64,000 nucleotides of DNA from Gordonia asplenii (GTDB lineage: Bacteria; Actinomycetota; Actinomycetes; Mycobacteriales; Mycobacteriaceae): assembly GCF_012933505.1 (NCBI RefSeq), contig NZ_JABBNB010000020.1, forward strand, positions 1-64,000, read 5' to 3'. Positions 16,884-25,821 of this stretch are shown here, in pieces. How positions within the stretch are numbered: the first letter of the stretch is position 1; each line of letters opens with the position of its first letter. The notes under the pieces are model-generated. The model was given only the letters and a program-made list of their open reading frames with translations, was not told where the DNA came from and made no database searches. The position numbers and the translations under genes are program-made.

Positions 16884-17585
16884 CTATTCGTTGTGCGCTA
16901 TGAGTAGGTCAGTGAATTCGACGACCGAACTGACGACATCAGTCGCTCCCGCGGCGATCAGTTGTGCTTCGTCGTGGGCACCGGTGAGCGTCCCGGCGGC
17001 GATCTTCGCGCCGGCCCGCCGTGCGGTTTCGACGTCGACCGCGGTGTCGCCGAGTACTGCGACATTGTGCACACCGTCGATCTGCAGGCGCATGAGTGCG
17101 GTGAGAATCATGTCCGGGTAGGGGCGTCCCCGCATGCCGTCGACGGGCGCGAGAACGAGATCGGCCAGCGACTGCCAGCCGAGCGCGGCGATCAGCGCAG
17201 CCTGGGTTCGTGGGCTGAACCCAGTGGTCAGCGCTACGCGTATGCCGTGGTCGCGGAGCTTCGAAATCGCCTCGGCGGCACCGTCGATGGGCGTGGCCAG
17301 GCCGTCGGCGATGAGCCGCGCGTAGGCATCCTCAAAGGCCGTGTTGGCCTGCAGTGCCGCCGCGTGCGAGCCGAGGAGAGCGCGGAAGACGATGATCTTC
17401 GATTGGCCCATGGTGTCGAGTACGTAGCGTCGGGCCTCGTCTCGTTGCGGTCCGACTTCCGGGATGCCCACGGCGGTGGCCGCCGCGTCGAAGGCGCTGA
17501 TTACGAGGCCGTCGTCGGCTACGGTGGTGCCGGCCATATCGAGCACGGCCAATTGGATCTTGTCGGTAATGGACTTGTTTTTCAC
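16884..17585 (-). CDS. Phosphonatase-like HAD hydrolase
   Basis: A 233-residue HAD-superfamily protein. The nucleophile is Asp16 in LDMAGTTVADDG, motif II is LTTGFS, and motif III/IV is VAVLGDTAVDVETARRAG. This fits the PhnX-like phosphonatase-related group (known as TIGR03351). True phosphonoacetaldehyde hydrolase needs a catalytic lysine in its cap; that is not evident. It is the last gene of ald-tauR-HAD, 11 bases behind the regulator. Since its family acts on a C2 phosphono-aldehyde and this operon handles the C2 sulfo-aldehyde, a repair or side-product role in taurine use is a reasonable guess. Confidence 0.8.
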   Translation of the reverse strand: MKNKSITDKIQLAVLDMAGTTVADDGLVISAFDAAATAVGIPEVGPQRDEARRYVLDTMGQSKIIVFRALLGSHAAALQANTAFEDAYARLIADGLATPIDGAAEAISKLRDHGIRVALTTGFSPRTQAALIAALGWQSLADLVLAPVDGMRGRPYPDMILTALMRLQIDGVHNVAVLGDTAVDVETARRAGAKIAAGTLTGAHDEAQLIAAGATDVVSSVVEFTDLLIAHNE

Positions 17586-17596
17586 TCTCGCCTCGA

Positions 17597-19105
17597 CTAC
17601 CTGCCCGAGTGTCCGAGCAATTCGGCGCAGCAGTCACCCAGCACTTTGATTCCGGGCGCAATGGATCGTAGCGCGATAGCGCCGTAACCGATCCGGAATG
17701 TGTTGCGCGGTGGTTTGTCCTGCATATAGAAGATATCGCCACGCTCGATCAGTACGCCCCGGTGTCGTGCGAGGACAGCCAATTCTTCGCAGTCGAGCTC
17801 GGGTGGTCCAGTAACCCACAGGCTCACGCCGCCGGGAGGAAAAGAACCGGTGTCGAATGGTAGAAACTCACCCACTGCGGCAACCGTCTGTTCCCATTTT
17901 CGTTTCATCTTGGTCCGATGGTGACGGAGGGCTCTACTGTAATTTCCGCTGTCGATGAACAGTGCGAGTGCGCGCTGGATATGCCCGGGTGGGTGACGTA
18001 TTCCATACCGCCTGACATCACGCAGTTCACGCACCAGATCTGGTGGACCGACCAGATAGCCGACGCGTAGGCCGGGAGCCAGGAATTTCGAGAATGTACC
18101 CAGATAGACAATGTCGCCGGTGTCGTCGAGCGCCTTGAGGGCTGGGCTCGGGCTGCCCTGATACCGGAACTCACTGTCGTAGTCGTCCTCGACAACGACA
18201 GTGCCCGACTCCCCGCTCAGCGCGAGCAGACGGCGTCGACGATCGATGCTGAGGGTGACATTGGTCGGATGGTGGTGGCTCGGTGTGACGTATAGCAGAT
18301 CCGTGCCCGCCAGAGTCTCGGGCGGCCGGAGTCCGTATTCGTCGACGTCGACGCCGGTGACTGTCGCCCCCGTCCGAACGAATATGTGCCGGGCGTCCAG
18401 ATAGCCGGGATTCTCAACCGCAACCTGGCGATCGGGTCCGAGCAGCACTCGGCTGACCAGGTCTAAGCCGTGCTGCGAGCCGACCGTCACCAGAATTTCG
18501 TCTGGGCTCGCCTCGACGCCCCGGGACAGCAACAATTCCTGCCGGATCGCATTGACGAGCATGGGGTCATCGGTGGCGACGGAGTCCTGCAGACTCGCAT
18601 AGGCGTGTGGCGGATCGAGTGCGTCCCGGAGGTGGCGCACCCAGGCTTGCGCGGGGAAACTCCGGACGTCGACCTGGCCGACGACGAACGGATACGGATA
18701 TCGATACCAATCGTGAGTCTTCTCGATTTCCGGGATATCGATGTCGGCACGCGATCGGATGCGTGCCGACCAGTCGATATGCGGGACCGTGGCGCGATTC
18801 TCCGTTGCCGACATACTGAACATTCCGGGATTCACAAACATCCCGGAACGTTCGTGGCTTCGAACGTAGCCCTCCGCGATCAATTCCTGATACGCCATAT
18901 TGACGGTATTGCGCGACACCGCCAAGGCGATCGCGAGTTCACGAGAACTCGGCAATCGATGCTGCGCGTCGAAGATTCCCGACGATATCGCATGCTCGAT
19001 GGCCCGACGTACCTGCCGATAGAGCGGGTCGTCGGCGTTTCTGTCGATCCCGATGAGTGTGTGTCGCAATCGACCTTCCTCTGCAGCGTCGAGGGGTACC
19101 AGCAT
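17597..19105 (-). CDS. tauR: MocR-type regulator of taurine use (GntR HTH plus aminotransferase fold)
   Basis: A 502-residue fusion of a GntR winged helix-turn-helix (about 25-90; LPSSRELAIALAVSRNTVNM) and a class I aminotransferase-like domain that should bind pyridoxal phosphate at Lys340 (LGTFSKFLAPGLRVGYL). MocR proteins sense a substrate as a PLP adduct. TauR of other bacteria activates taurine aminotransferase genes from CTGGAC-type repeats; five such half-sites lie between ald and tpa here, and the gene is flanked by taurine genes. It starts 20 bases after the ald stop. The name TauR is an inference from family, operators and context. Confidence 0.83.
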   Translation of the reverse strand: MLVPLDAAEEGRLRHTLIGIDRNADDPLYRQVRRAIEHAISSGIFDAQHRLPSSRELAIALAVSRNTVNMAYQELIAEGYVRSHERSGMFVNPGMFSMSATENRATVPHIDWSARIRSRADIDIPEIEKTHDWYRYPYPFVVGQVDVRSFPAQAWVRHLRDALDPPHAYASLQDSVATDDPMLVNAIRQELLLSRGVEASPDEILVTVGSQHGLDLVSRVLLGPDRQVAVENPGYLDARHIFVRTGATVTGVDVDEYGLRPPETLAGTDLLYVTPSHHHPTNVTLSIDRRRRLLALSGESGTVVVEDDYDSEFRYQGSPSPALKALDDTGDIVYLGTFSKFLAPGLRVGYLVGPPDLVRELRDVRRYGIRHPPGHIQRALALFIDSGNYSRALRHHRTKMKRKWEQTVAAVGEFLPFDTGSFPPGGVSLWVTGPPELDCEELAVLARHRGVLIERGDIFYMQDKPPRNTFRIGYGAIALRSIAPGIKVLGDCCAELLGHSGR

Positions 19106-19124
19106 ACGGAGATTCGCCCGGGAC

Positions 19125-20246
19125 CTACCCCATTTCGAGTGCTTCCGCGACGGGGACTGCCGCTATGCCGTGTGCGGCGCCGACGGCCTCGCAAGTGAGT
19201 CTGCCGGCGACGGTGCTGACTCCGGCACGTAGGGCGGCGCTGTCCTTAACCGCTCCGGCGAAGCCCTTCTCCGCCAGTTGAACGGCATAGGGCAAGGTTA
19301 CGTTCGTGAGTGCATGAGTGGAGGTATGGGGCACCGCGCCGGGCATGTTCGCCACGCAGTAGAAGATGGAATCATGTACCTGGAACGTCGGATCGGCGTG
19401 TGTCGTCGGTCGGGTGTCTTCGAAACACCCGCCCTGATCGACAGCGATATCCACGAGTACGCTGCCGGGTTTCATCCGGGATACCAGTGAATTCGACACG
19501 ATCTTGGGAGCCTTGGCACCCGGGACCAGCACCGCCCCGATCGCCAGGTCGGCTTCGATCATCTCTTGTTCGATCGAATACTGATTAGCGGCCAGCGTAC
19601 GGATTCTGCCCTGGTACATGCGATCCGCGGCGCGCAGTTTGTCGATGTTCTTGTCGAACAGTACGACATCCGCCCAGGTGCCGGCCGCTACCGCGACCGC
19701 ATTCATGCCGGACACACCGGCACCGATGACCACCACTCGCGCCGGTTTGACACCGGAGACACCACCGAGCAACACACCTCGACCGCCGGCCGGACGAGTC
19801 AGGCACTGCGCGCCCACCAGCGGGGCGAGTCGCCCGGCCACCTCACTCATCGGGAACAGCAGCGGCAATCCACCGTCGGGGCCCTGCACGGTCTCATATG
19901 CGATCGAGTTGGCGCCGGATGCCAGCAATGCGCTGGTGCACGCCGCGCTGGCGGCCAGGTGCAGGTAGGTGAACAGCGTCATGCCCGAGTGCAGTCGGTG
20001 GTACTCCTCGGCGACTGGTTCTTTCACCTTCAGGACCAGTTCCGCTGTCGACCAGACCGTGTCGGCGTCATCGATGATCTTCGCGCCGGCCGCCAGATAC
20101 TCCTCATCGGAGATGGAGGAGCCCACGCCGGCGCCGCTTTCGACGACGACGGTGTGACCGAGCGACGTCAGCTCGTGGACGCCGGCCGGGGTCGCCGCCA
20201 CGCGGTACTCGTGGGTCTTGACTTCCTTGGGGATACCGATCCTCAT
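19125..20246 (-). CDS. ald: Alanine dehydrogenase
   Basis: A 373-residue NAD-dependent alanine dehydrogenase, the usual length, starting MRIGIPKEVKTHEYRVA. It has the Rossmann motif VVIGAGVSGMNA near residue 170 and the family's GSSISDEEYLAAGA near 55. It oxidises L-alanine to pyruvate, ammonium and NADH. In this context it regenerates the pyruvate used by taurine:pyruvate aminotransferase. AGGAGG lies 4 bases before the ATG. It is the first gene of ald-tauR-HAD and is divergent from tpa; the 191-base gap holds the TauR-like sites. Confidence 0.95.
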   Translation of the reverse strand: MRIGIPKEVKTHEYRVAATPAGVHELTSLGHTVVVESGAGVGSSISDEEYLAAGAKIIDDADTVWSTAELVLKVKEPVAEEYHRLHSGMTLFTYLHLAASAACTSALLASGANSIAYETVQGPDGGLPLLFPMSEVAGRLAPLVGAQCLTRPAGGRGVLLGGVSGVKPARVVVIGAGVSGMNAVAVAAGTWADVVLFDKNIDKLRAADRMYQGRIRTLAANQYSIEQEMIEADLAIGAVLVPGAKAPKIVSNSLVSRMKPGSVLVDIAVDQGGCFEDTRPTTHADPTFQVHDSIFYCVANMPGAVPHTSTHALTNVTLPYAVQLAEKGFAGAVKDSAALRAGVSTVAGRLTCEAVGAAHGIAAVPVAEALEMG

Positions 20247-20290
20247 CGAACCTCCTAGATTGCGCATCGTCGCGGTGCATGCATCATGGG

Positions 20291-20378
20291 GGGTCCAGAA
20301 GTCGTTCGAAAAGAGCCAGAAGAGGCGCACCCAATAGGTCCAGACTGGATCTATTAGGACGGGCGTATCTGGCTCTAA
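20291..20378. promoter_or_regulatory. Cluster of five TauR/MocR-like half-sites
   Basis: Half-sites resembling CTGGACCTA occur as: inverted GGGTCCAG (20291-20298), inverted AAGAGCCAG (20311-20319), inverted ATAGGTCCAG (20334-20343), direct CTGGATCTAT (20345-20354) and direct CTGGCTCTAA (20369-20378). The third and fourth face each other as a near-perfect palindrome; the last two are direct repeats 24 bases apart. The arrangement lies between the divergent ald and tpa genes and matches what is known of TauR operators. Confidence 0.7.
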
Positions 20379-20437
20379 CTTCCGCTGCGAACTCAAGTTA
20401 CCTTCGTTGACAAGCAAGAATTCTGAAGGAGGTAGCA

Positions 20438-21817
20438 GTGAACGGAGACGAGCTGAGGGCACGCGCCCGCCGGCACCTTGGACCGCATTTCACGCGTAAG
20501 GAGTCGTGGGATAGCGAATTTCCAGTATTCGTCCGAGGCGACGGCTGCTATCTCGTCGATACCGAGGGCGACCGGTACCTCGACGGCCTGGCTGGGCTGT
20601 TCTGTGTGAACATGGGTCACGGTCGCGCCGACGTCGCCCAAGCTGCCAGCGATCAGATCGGCACGCTCGCCTACGCATCGAACTGGGGAATGGCACATCC
20701 GCCCGCTATCGAAGCGGCCAGTCTGATCGCCGAACTGGCACCGGGCGATTTGAATACCACGTTCTTCGTCAATTCGGGATCGGAGGCCGCCGAGACCGCA
20801 ATCAAATTCTCTCGTCAGTACCATTTGAGCCAGGGCCAGCCGGAGCGCACCAAGATCATCAGCCGGGAGTTCGCATATCACGGCACGACAATGGGTGCGC
20901 TGTCGGTTACGCAATTGCCCACCATCAAAGCGCCGTTCGGGCCACTGCTACCCGGGGTACGTTGTGTGCCGAACACGCTGGGCTACGTCGGTGATTGTGG
21001 ACCGGCGAGTGAACTGCCGTGTATTGAGGCGATTGAGCAAGTCATTCTCGAAGAGGGGCCGGAGACGATCGCGGCCTTGTTCGCCGAGCCGGTGCAGAAC
21101 GGGCGTGGCGCGTTGGTTGCACCGGACGGCTACTGGCAAGAGGTCCGGTCGATCTGCGACCGGTATGGGATCCTGTTGGTCTCCGACGAAGTGATCTGCT
21201 CGTTCGGCCGGCTCGGCCACTTCTTCGGCCACGGCGTCACAGGTGTCGTGCCGGACATCATCACCTTCGCCAAAGGATCGACATCTGGTTACGCGCCACT
21301 CGGCGGGATGATCGCACGCGAGTCATTGGTCCACGATCTGTACGGCTCGTCAAAGGGCGGCGTCTTCACCCACGGCGCCACCTGGGGCGGACATCCGGTG
21401 TCCACCGCCGTCGCCGTCGCCAATATCACTGCTATGCGAGACGAGAAGGTGCTCGACAACGTTGTCGAGCGTGGCCCGAAGATCAAGGCGGCACTCGATT
21501 CGTTGCGAGATGCACACCGATGCGTGAAGGACGTGCGTGGGACGGGCTTCTTCTACGCGATCGAATTGATGGCCGACAACAACTCCGGACGTGATCTCAC
21601 CGAGGCTGAGGCCCGTGTCGTCTTACGCGAGGTGCTGCCGGAGTCGTTCAAGCGCACGAAGGTGATCCTGCGCGGCGACGATCGGGGCGCAACGATGCTG
21701 ATGGTGTCTCCGCCTCTGGTCGCCGACGACGAGGTTCTCGGAGAGTTGCTACACGGGATCGATGCCATGCTGACCGACGTCGAGAAGGCGATAGAGCCCA
21801 ATTCGCCGCTGCAATGA
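20438..21817 (+). CDS. tpa: Taurine:pyruvate aminotransferase
   Basis: A 459-residue class III aminotransferase. PLP-binding Lys279 is in ITFAKGSTSG; the family motifs FFVNSGSEAAETAIK and LVSDEVICSFGR are clear. Class III enzymes include many omega-aminotransferases, so sequence alone does not fix the substrate, but neighbours xsc, ald and pta argue for taurine + pyruvate to sulfoacetaldehyde + alanine. The GTG start at 20438 has AAGGAGG a few bases upstream. Its stop overlaps the pta ATG in ATGA, so the two are translated together. Confidence 0.88.
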   Translation: MNGDELRARARRHLGPHFTRKESWDSEFPVFVRGDGCYLVDTEGDRYLDGLAGLFCVNMGHGRADVAQAASDQIGTLAYASNWGMAHPPAIEAASLIAELAPGDLNTTFFVNSGSEAAETAIKFSRQYHLSQGQPERTKIISREFAYHGTTMGALSVTQLPTIKAPFGPLLPGVRCVPNTLGYVGDCGPASELPCIEAIEQVILEEGPETIAALFAEPVQNGRGALVAPDGYWQEVRSICDRYGILLVSDEVICSFGRLGHFFGHGVTGVVPDIITFAKGSTSGYAPLGGMIARESLVHDLYGSSKGGVFTHGATWGGHPVSTAVAVANITAMRDEKVLDNVVERGPKIKAALDSLRDAHRCVKDVRGTGFFYAIELMADNNSGRDLTEAEARVVLREVLPESFKRTKVILRGDDRGATMLMVSPPLVADDEVLGELLHGIDAMLTDVEKAIEPNSPLQ

Positions 21818-22815
21818 CGAGCACCGCGATTGGTCCGGCGGCGCTGACCGGGCAATGGCATCAGGCGCTGCAGGGAACACGGCGAGTCATCGGCCTGAGT
21901 GACGGCGAGGACGTCCGAGCAATCGCAGCGGCGCACCGCCTCCGCCTGCAGGACCTGGTGATTCCCCGCCTTGTCGGACGCCCGGACGTCATTCTCCGGA
22001 CTGCCGACGAGGCGGGGATAGGGCAGGTCGACGACCTTGTGCTCGACATCGAGAGCCTGGCGGCCGACGAGGTGATCCGCGCACTGATCCACGATCGGCT
22101 GGCGCAGCGCTCGCCCGATGAACGGGCGGCGGCCTCGCGCGACGCAGTCTTTCTGGCCGCGGCGGCCGTCCGAGCAGGACACCTTCACGGATGTGTTTCC
22201 GGTGCCACTCGGGCGACCGCGGATGTTCTGCGGGCCGGTCTTCGGGTCATCGGACTCTCTCCGGGTATCCGAACCCTGTCGAGTGCGTTCTTGATGGTGC
22301 TGCCGGACGGGCGCAGTCTCACCTTCTCCGATTGCGCGGTAGTCCCGGACCCCGGTCCAGCACAGCTCGCGGATATCGCATTGGCCGCCAGCACCACTCA
22401 CCTTCAGCTGACGGGCGAGACACCCGTGGTGGCGATGCTCTCGTTCAGTACCTGGGGCAGCGCGAAGCACCCGCGCGTGGATCGGGTACGAACAGCCACC
22501 GAGATGCTTCGGGCGAGTACACCGGACTTGCAAGTGGACGGCGACCTGCAATTCGATTCCGCTCTGGTTGAAGAGATCGCTTCCGCCAAGGCACCCGGGT
22601 CCGTTGCCGCCGGGCGGGCGAACGTGTTGGTGTTCCCCAACCTCGATGCGGGCAATATCGGCTACAAGATCGCTCAGCGACTCGGTGCAGCGACCGCGAT
22701 CGGGCCGATTCTGCAGGGGATCGGTGCTCCGCTGAACGACCTTTCGCGCGGATGCGACAGTCAGGACATCGAACTGATGGCCACGGTGAGTGCGGTGCAA
22801 TCACTCACTACCTGA
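21814..22815 (+). CDS. pta: Phosphate acetyltransferase, short form
   Basis: A 333-residue single-domain Pta, without the extra N-terminal domains of long Pta proteins. Typical motifs are HGCVSGATRATADVLRAG and the C-terminal NVLVFPNLDAGNIGYK. It turns the acetyl phosphate from Xsc into acetyl-CoA for the TCA cycle. The ATGA overlap with tpa and the company of xsc and ald make a taurine role firm. No acetate kinase is next to it, which fits a catabolic flow to acetyl-CoA. Confidence 0.93.
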   Translation: MTSTAIGPAALTGQWHQALQGTRRVIGLSDGEDVRAIAAAHRLRLQDLVIPRLVGRPDVILRTADEAGIGQVDDLVLDIESLAADEVIRALIHDRLAQRSPDERAAASRDAVFLAAAAVRAGHLHGCVSGATRATADVLRAGLRVIGLSPGIRTLSSAFLMVLPDGRSLTFSDCAVVPDPGPAQLADIALAASTTHLQLTGETPVVAMLSFSTWGSAKHPRVDRVRTATEMLRASTPDLQVDGDLQFDSALVEEIASAKAPGSVAAGRANVLVFPNLDAGNIGYKIAQRLGAATAIGPILQGIGAPLNDLSRGCDSQDIELMATVSAVQSLTT

Positions 22816-22844
22816 ATCGGGCGGGATTCGTGATCGACGCGGGC

Positions 22845-22996
22845 CCGAGCATGGGGGCGCTGTGTGGGCCGGCACCGTTATGGTCCGAATGTGTGGACGG
22901 GCTGGAATACTCTCTGTTTGCCGAGGATCATCGGATGTTCACACCGGCAGAGACTGTGGATGTGGCGCCGGCGTGATGGTTCTCGCCTACCGGTAG
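22845..22996 (+). pseudogene. Decayed 3' end of a paralogue of the exported protein at 6109-7593
   Basis: From about 22,870 the DNA closely follows the last codons of the 6109-7593 gene: AATGTGTGGACGGGCTGG matches its NVWMGW codons, and ATGTTCAC-CCGGC-GAGAC matches MFTPAET. A 2-base insertion breaks the frame after GCTGG. A TGA replaces a proline codon (APA-stop-WF against APAPWF). The final TACC-GTAG is kept. The rest of the gene is absent, so this is a truncated, dead copy between pta and the DUF2252 gene. Confidence 0.7.
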
Positions 22997-23030
22997 ATTC
23001 GTGAGAAGCGCCGTCTCCCAGGAGGATTCA

Positions 23031-24371
23031 TTGCCAGCAACACTCGCCGAACTCGCCGAGGTGCCCGCGGCGTCGTCGCGGACCGATGCGTTGGCCATCC
23101 TCAGCGAACAGGCCGCGAGCCGCCTGCCCGATCTCGTTCCGGTGCGCAATGCGCGAATGGCCGCGACACCGTTCACCTTCTACCGGGGTGCGGCCGCGGT
23201 GATGGCCGCCGACCTTGCGGCGACACCGAATTCGGGTATTCGCACCCAGCTGTGCGGCGATGCCCACCTGTCCAACTTCGGCATGTACTTCACGCCGGAA
23301 CGTCGAATGGTCTTCGACCTCAACGACTTCGACGAGACCTATCCCGGACCGTTCGAGTGGGACGTCAAACGGCTCGCGGCGAGTTTCGTCGTCGCGGCGC
23401 GTGAAGACGGCTTCGACGATGCCGAAGCGCGCAAAGTCGCCAAGCGTGTCGCGCGCGCATACCGCAAGTCGATTGCGCGCAGCGTCGGCAAGTCGACGCT
23501 GGAGTGCTGGTATGCGCGCATCGACACCGACCAGGTTCTTGCCGAGTTGGGGGAGAAGCTCGACACCGCAGCCGTCGAGCGCACCCGCAAGGGACTGGAG
23601 AAGGCGCGGCACCGCGACAGTGTGCACGCGCTGTCGAAATTGTGTGTCATCGTCGACGGCGTCGCGCACATTCGCAGCGACCCGCCACTGCTGGTGCCGC
23701 TGCACGAACTGCTGGGCGACGCCGCGGGCGAACTCGTCGACCACCAACTCACCGATCGGCTGGCCGAGTATCGAGAATCGTTGCCGCACAATACTCGTGA
23801 GCTGTTTGCGCAATATACGTTCGAGGAGGCCGCGCGCAAGGTCGTCGGAGTGGGAAGTGTCGGGACCCGCGCGTGGATCGCGCTACTGCTCGGTCGCGAT
23901 CTGACTGATCCGCTCTTCCTGCAGATGAAGGAGGCGCAGCAGTCGGTGCTGGCGAAGCACGTGCCCGACGGTCCGGTCTACGACAACCAGGGGCGTCGTG
24001 TGGTCGAAGGGCAGCGGATGATGCAGGCGGCCAGCGATGTGTTTCTCGGGTGGCAGTCCGGCGTCGACCCGGATGGCGTGGTGCGCGACTTCTACGTGCG
24101 CCAGTTGCGGGACGGCAAAGGATCGGTGGTCATCGAAGCGCTGGAACCGGCCGGGCTGGAGATGTATGCGAAGCTGTGCGGCCGAACGCTGGCACAAGCC
24201 CACGCGCGCACCGCGCAGCGGCATGCGATCGCCGAGTACGTCGGGCGCACAAAGGAATTCGACGATGCCATCGCAGACTTCGCGATGGGTTACGCGGAAC
24301 TCAACGTCGGCGACCACGCGGCGTTGGTCGCCGCGATCGCAGACGGGCGGATGCCGTCGGAGACACTCTGA
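23031..24371 (+). CDS. DUF2252 family protein
   Basis: About 446 residues. The DUF2252 pattern is clear: FTFYRGAAAVMAADLA, then LCGDAHLSNFGMY and VFDLNDFDETYPGPFEWD, a kinase-like (aminoglycoside-phosphotransferase-like) fold. The role of the family is not established. GGAGG at 23021-23025 with a 5-base spacer points to TTG 23031 as start; a GTG at 23001 lacks such a site. It is followed by the tRNA-Pro gene. Single transcription unit on the plus strand. Confidence 0.85.
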   Translation: MPATLAELAEVPAASSRTDALAILSEQAASRLPDLVPVRNARMAATPFTFYRGAAAVMAADLAATPNSGIRTQLCGDAHLSNFGMYFTPERRMVFDLNDFDETYPGPFEWDVKRLAASFVVAAREDGFDDAEARKVAKRVARAYRKSIARSVGKSTLECWYARIDTDQVLAELGEKLDTAAVERTRKGLEKARHRDSVHALSKLCVIVDGVAHIRSDPPLLVPLHELLGDAAGELVDHQLTDRLAEYRESLPHNTRELFAQYTFEEAARKVVGVGSVGTRAWIALLLGRDLTDPLFLQMKEAQQSVLAKHVPDGPVYDNQGRRVVEGQRMMQAASDVFLGWQSGVDPDGVVRDFYVRQLRDGKGSVVIEALEPAGLEMYAKLCGRTLAQAHARTAQRHAIAEYVGRTKEFDDAIADFAMGYAELNVGDHAALVAAIADGRMPSETL

Positions 24372-24376
24372 GCCGA

Positions 24377-24392
24377 CGCGGTGATTACCGCG
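24377..24392 (+). terminator. Short hairpin after the DUF2252 gene
   Basis: CGCGGT and ACCGCG pair around GATT, five bases after the stop. No T-run; weak terminator candidate. Confidence 0.35.
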
Positions 24393-24415
24393 CGGAAATC
24401 GCCCTGACCAGCCGA

Positions 24416-24445
24416 TTTAATGTACGCGCGGGAGTACGGTAATCT
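24416..24445 (+). promoter_or_regulatory. Likely promoter of the tRNA-Pro gene
   Basis: TTTAAT (24416-24421) and TAATCT (24440-24445) lie 18 bases apart, and the tRNA begins 15 bases after the second box. The -35 is a poor match. Confidence 0.4.
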
Positions 24446-24460
24446 AGTCCACGCTACACA

Positions 24461-24605
<145 letters not shown>

Positions 24606-25821
24606 ACGTCCGCAGTCGAGGCCGCCGTCCGCAGTGCGTCCGCAGCAGATTTGCGAGCGGCGTCGAGAGCGTCCGCAACACGCTCCAGATCGTCCGGAAA
24701 CAGGTCGGCGTAGGTGTCCAGCGTGAGCGCCGCCGACGCGTGCCCCAGCATCGTCTGAACGGCCTTCACGTTCGCGCCGGCACTGATCGACAACGACGCC
24801 GCGGTGTGCCGTAGATCGTGGATTGTGGCCTTCGGAAGTCGCCGACGAGGTTCCCGTCGTCGTCGAGCGGACGGAGCGTCGCGATCGCCTTGTTGAACGT
24901 CCTGGTGCGGAACGTCGCCAGTCGCAGCACGCCACCCCCCGGTGCGGTGAACACCAGGTCGTCTCTGCCCTTGTCGACCATCAGCGCGGCGAGTTCGTCG
25001 GCGAGGAACTTCGGGAACGGCACCGATCGGCGCTCGTGATTCTTCGGCGACGACCACACGAGCTTGCCTTTCACCTCGGTGACCGACTGACGGACGTTCA
25101 GCCGGCGTCGCAGCATGTCGAAGTCGCCGATGCGCAGTGCAGCCATCTCGCCGTACCGCAGCCCGGTATACGCGAGGAACCGGATCACGGTCGCGTATCT
25201 GCCGGCCGCGACGGCGAGCAGTTCGACTTGGCCGTGAGTGAGGTAGGCCCGCTTCGTGTGTTCACGCCGCGGCGCCTTCACCCCATGACATGGGTTACGC
25301 GGTATCCGCCGATCCTCAACTGCCAGTTCAAGAATCATCCGCAGGACACCGAGCGCGTTCTCGATCGTCGCCGGGTTCGCGCCGGCATCGCGCATGTCCT
25401 GAACCCACGAGCGGACCACCGACGTTTGGATCTCGGCGACCTCGACGTCGGCCCACCGATCCTTCACGTGCGCGTTCCACGCCGATTCGCGCGAGGCTTG
25501 CGTCGTCTCCTTGATATGCCCGAACGTGCCGATCCACTGGGTGTGCATCTGCTCGACGGTGACGCGGCCGGCACCCGGCGCGACGTAGGTACCGGTGACG
25601 ATCGTCGACGTGACGTCATCGAGCCATTTCTGTGCATCAACCTTGCGCGCGAACGCTTTCGAGTGCTCGTCGCCCGCAGCATCGACATACCTTGCGCGCC
25701 AACGCTTTCCCTTGCCATCGTTGGCGCTGGGTACGGTCTGTGTGTTTCCGGCCGCGTCGCGAATTGTCTTGCGCCAGCGGTCCTCGACGCCGGCCCGGCG
25801 GTTACGTCGTTGCATACTCAT
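24606..25821 (-). pseudogene. int: Tyrosine integrase, split by a frameshift
   Basis: The N-terminal arm and core-binding regions and the first catalytic Arg (FLAYTGLRYGEMAALRI) are read in one frame from ATG 25821 to about 24840. The box HDLRHTAAS, LGHASAALTLDTYADLF with the nucleophile Tyr (codon near 24712) follows in another frame. One base appears to be missing near 24,840. Past the Tyr the second frame has no stop before attL: it runs antisense through the tRNA to a stop at 24290. In the circular form the same frame would end at the TGA now at 32761-32763. The start overlaps the XRE gene by 20 bases. Sequencing error is a possible alternative to decay. Confidence 0.85.
24608..24645. other. 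Candidate integrase arm-type sites, left end
   Basis: GTCCGCAG occurs at 24608-24615, 24627-24634 and 24638-24645, with a near match at 24671-24678 (GTCCGCAA). They start 3 bases inside the core repeat. Two of the copies, 11 bases apart, recur with the same spacing at the right end (32645-32663). Confidence 0.6.
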
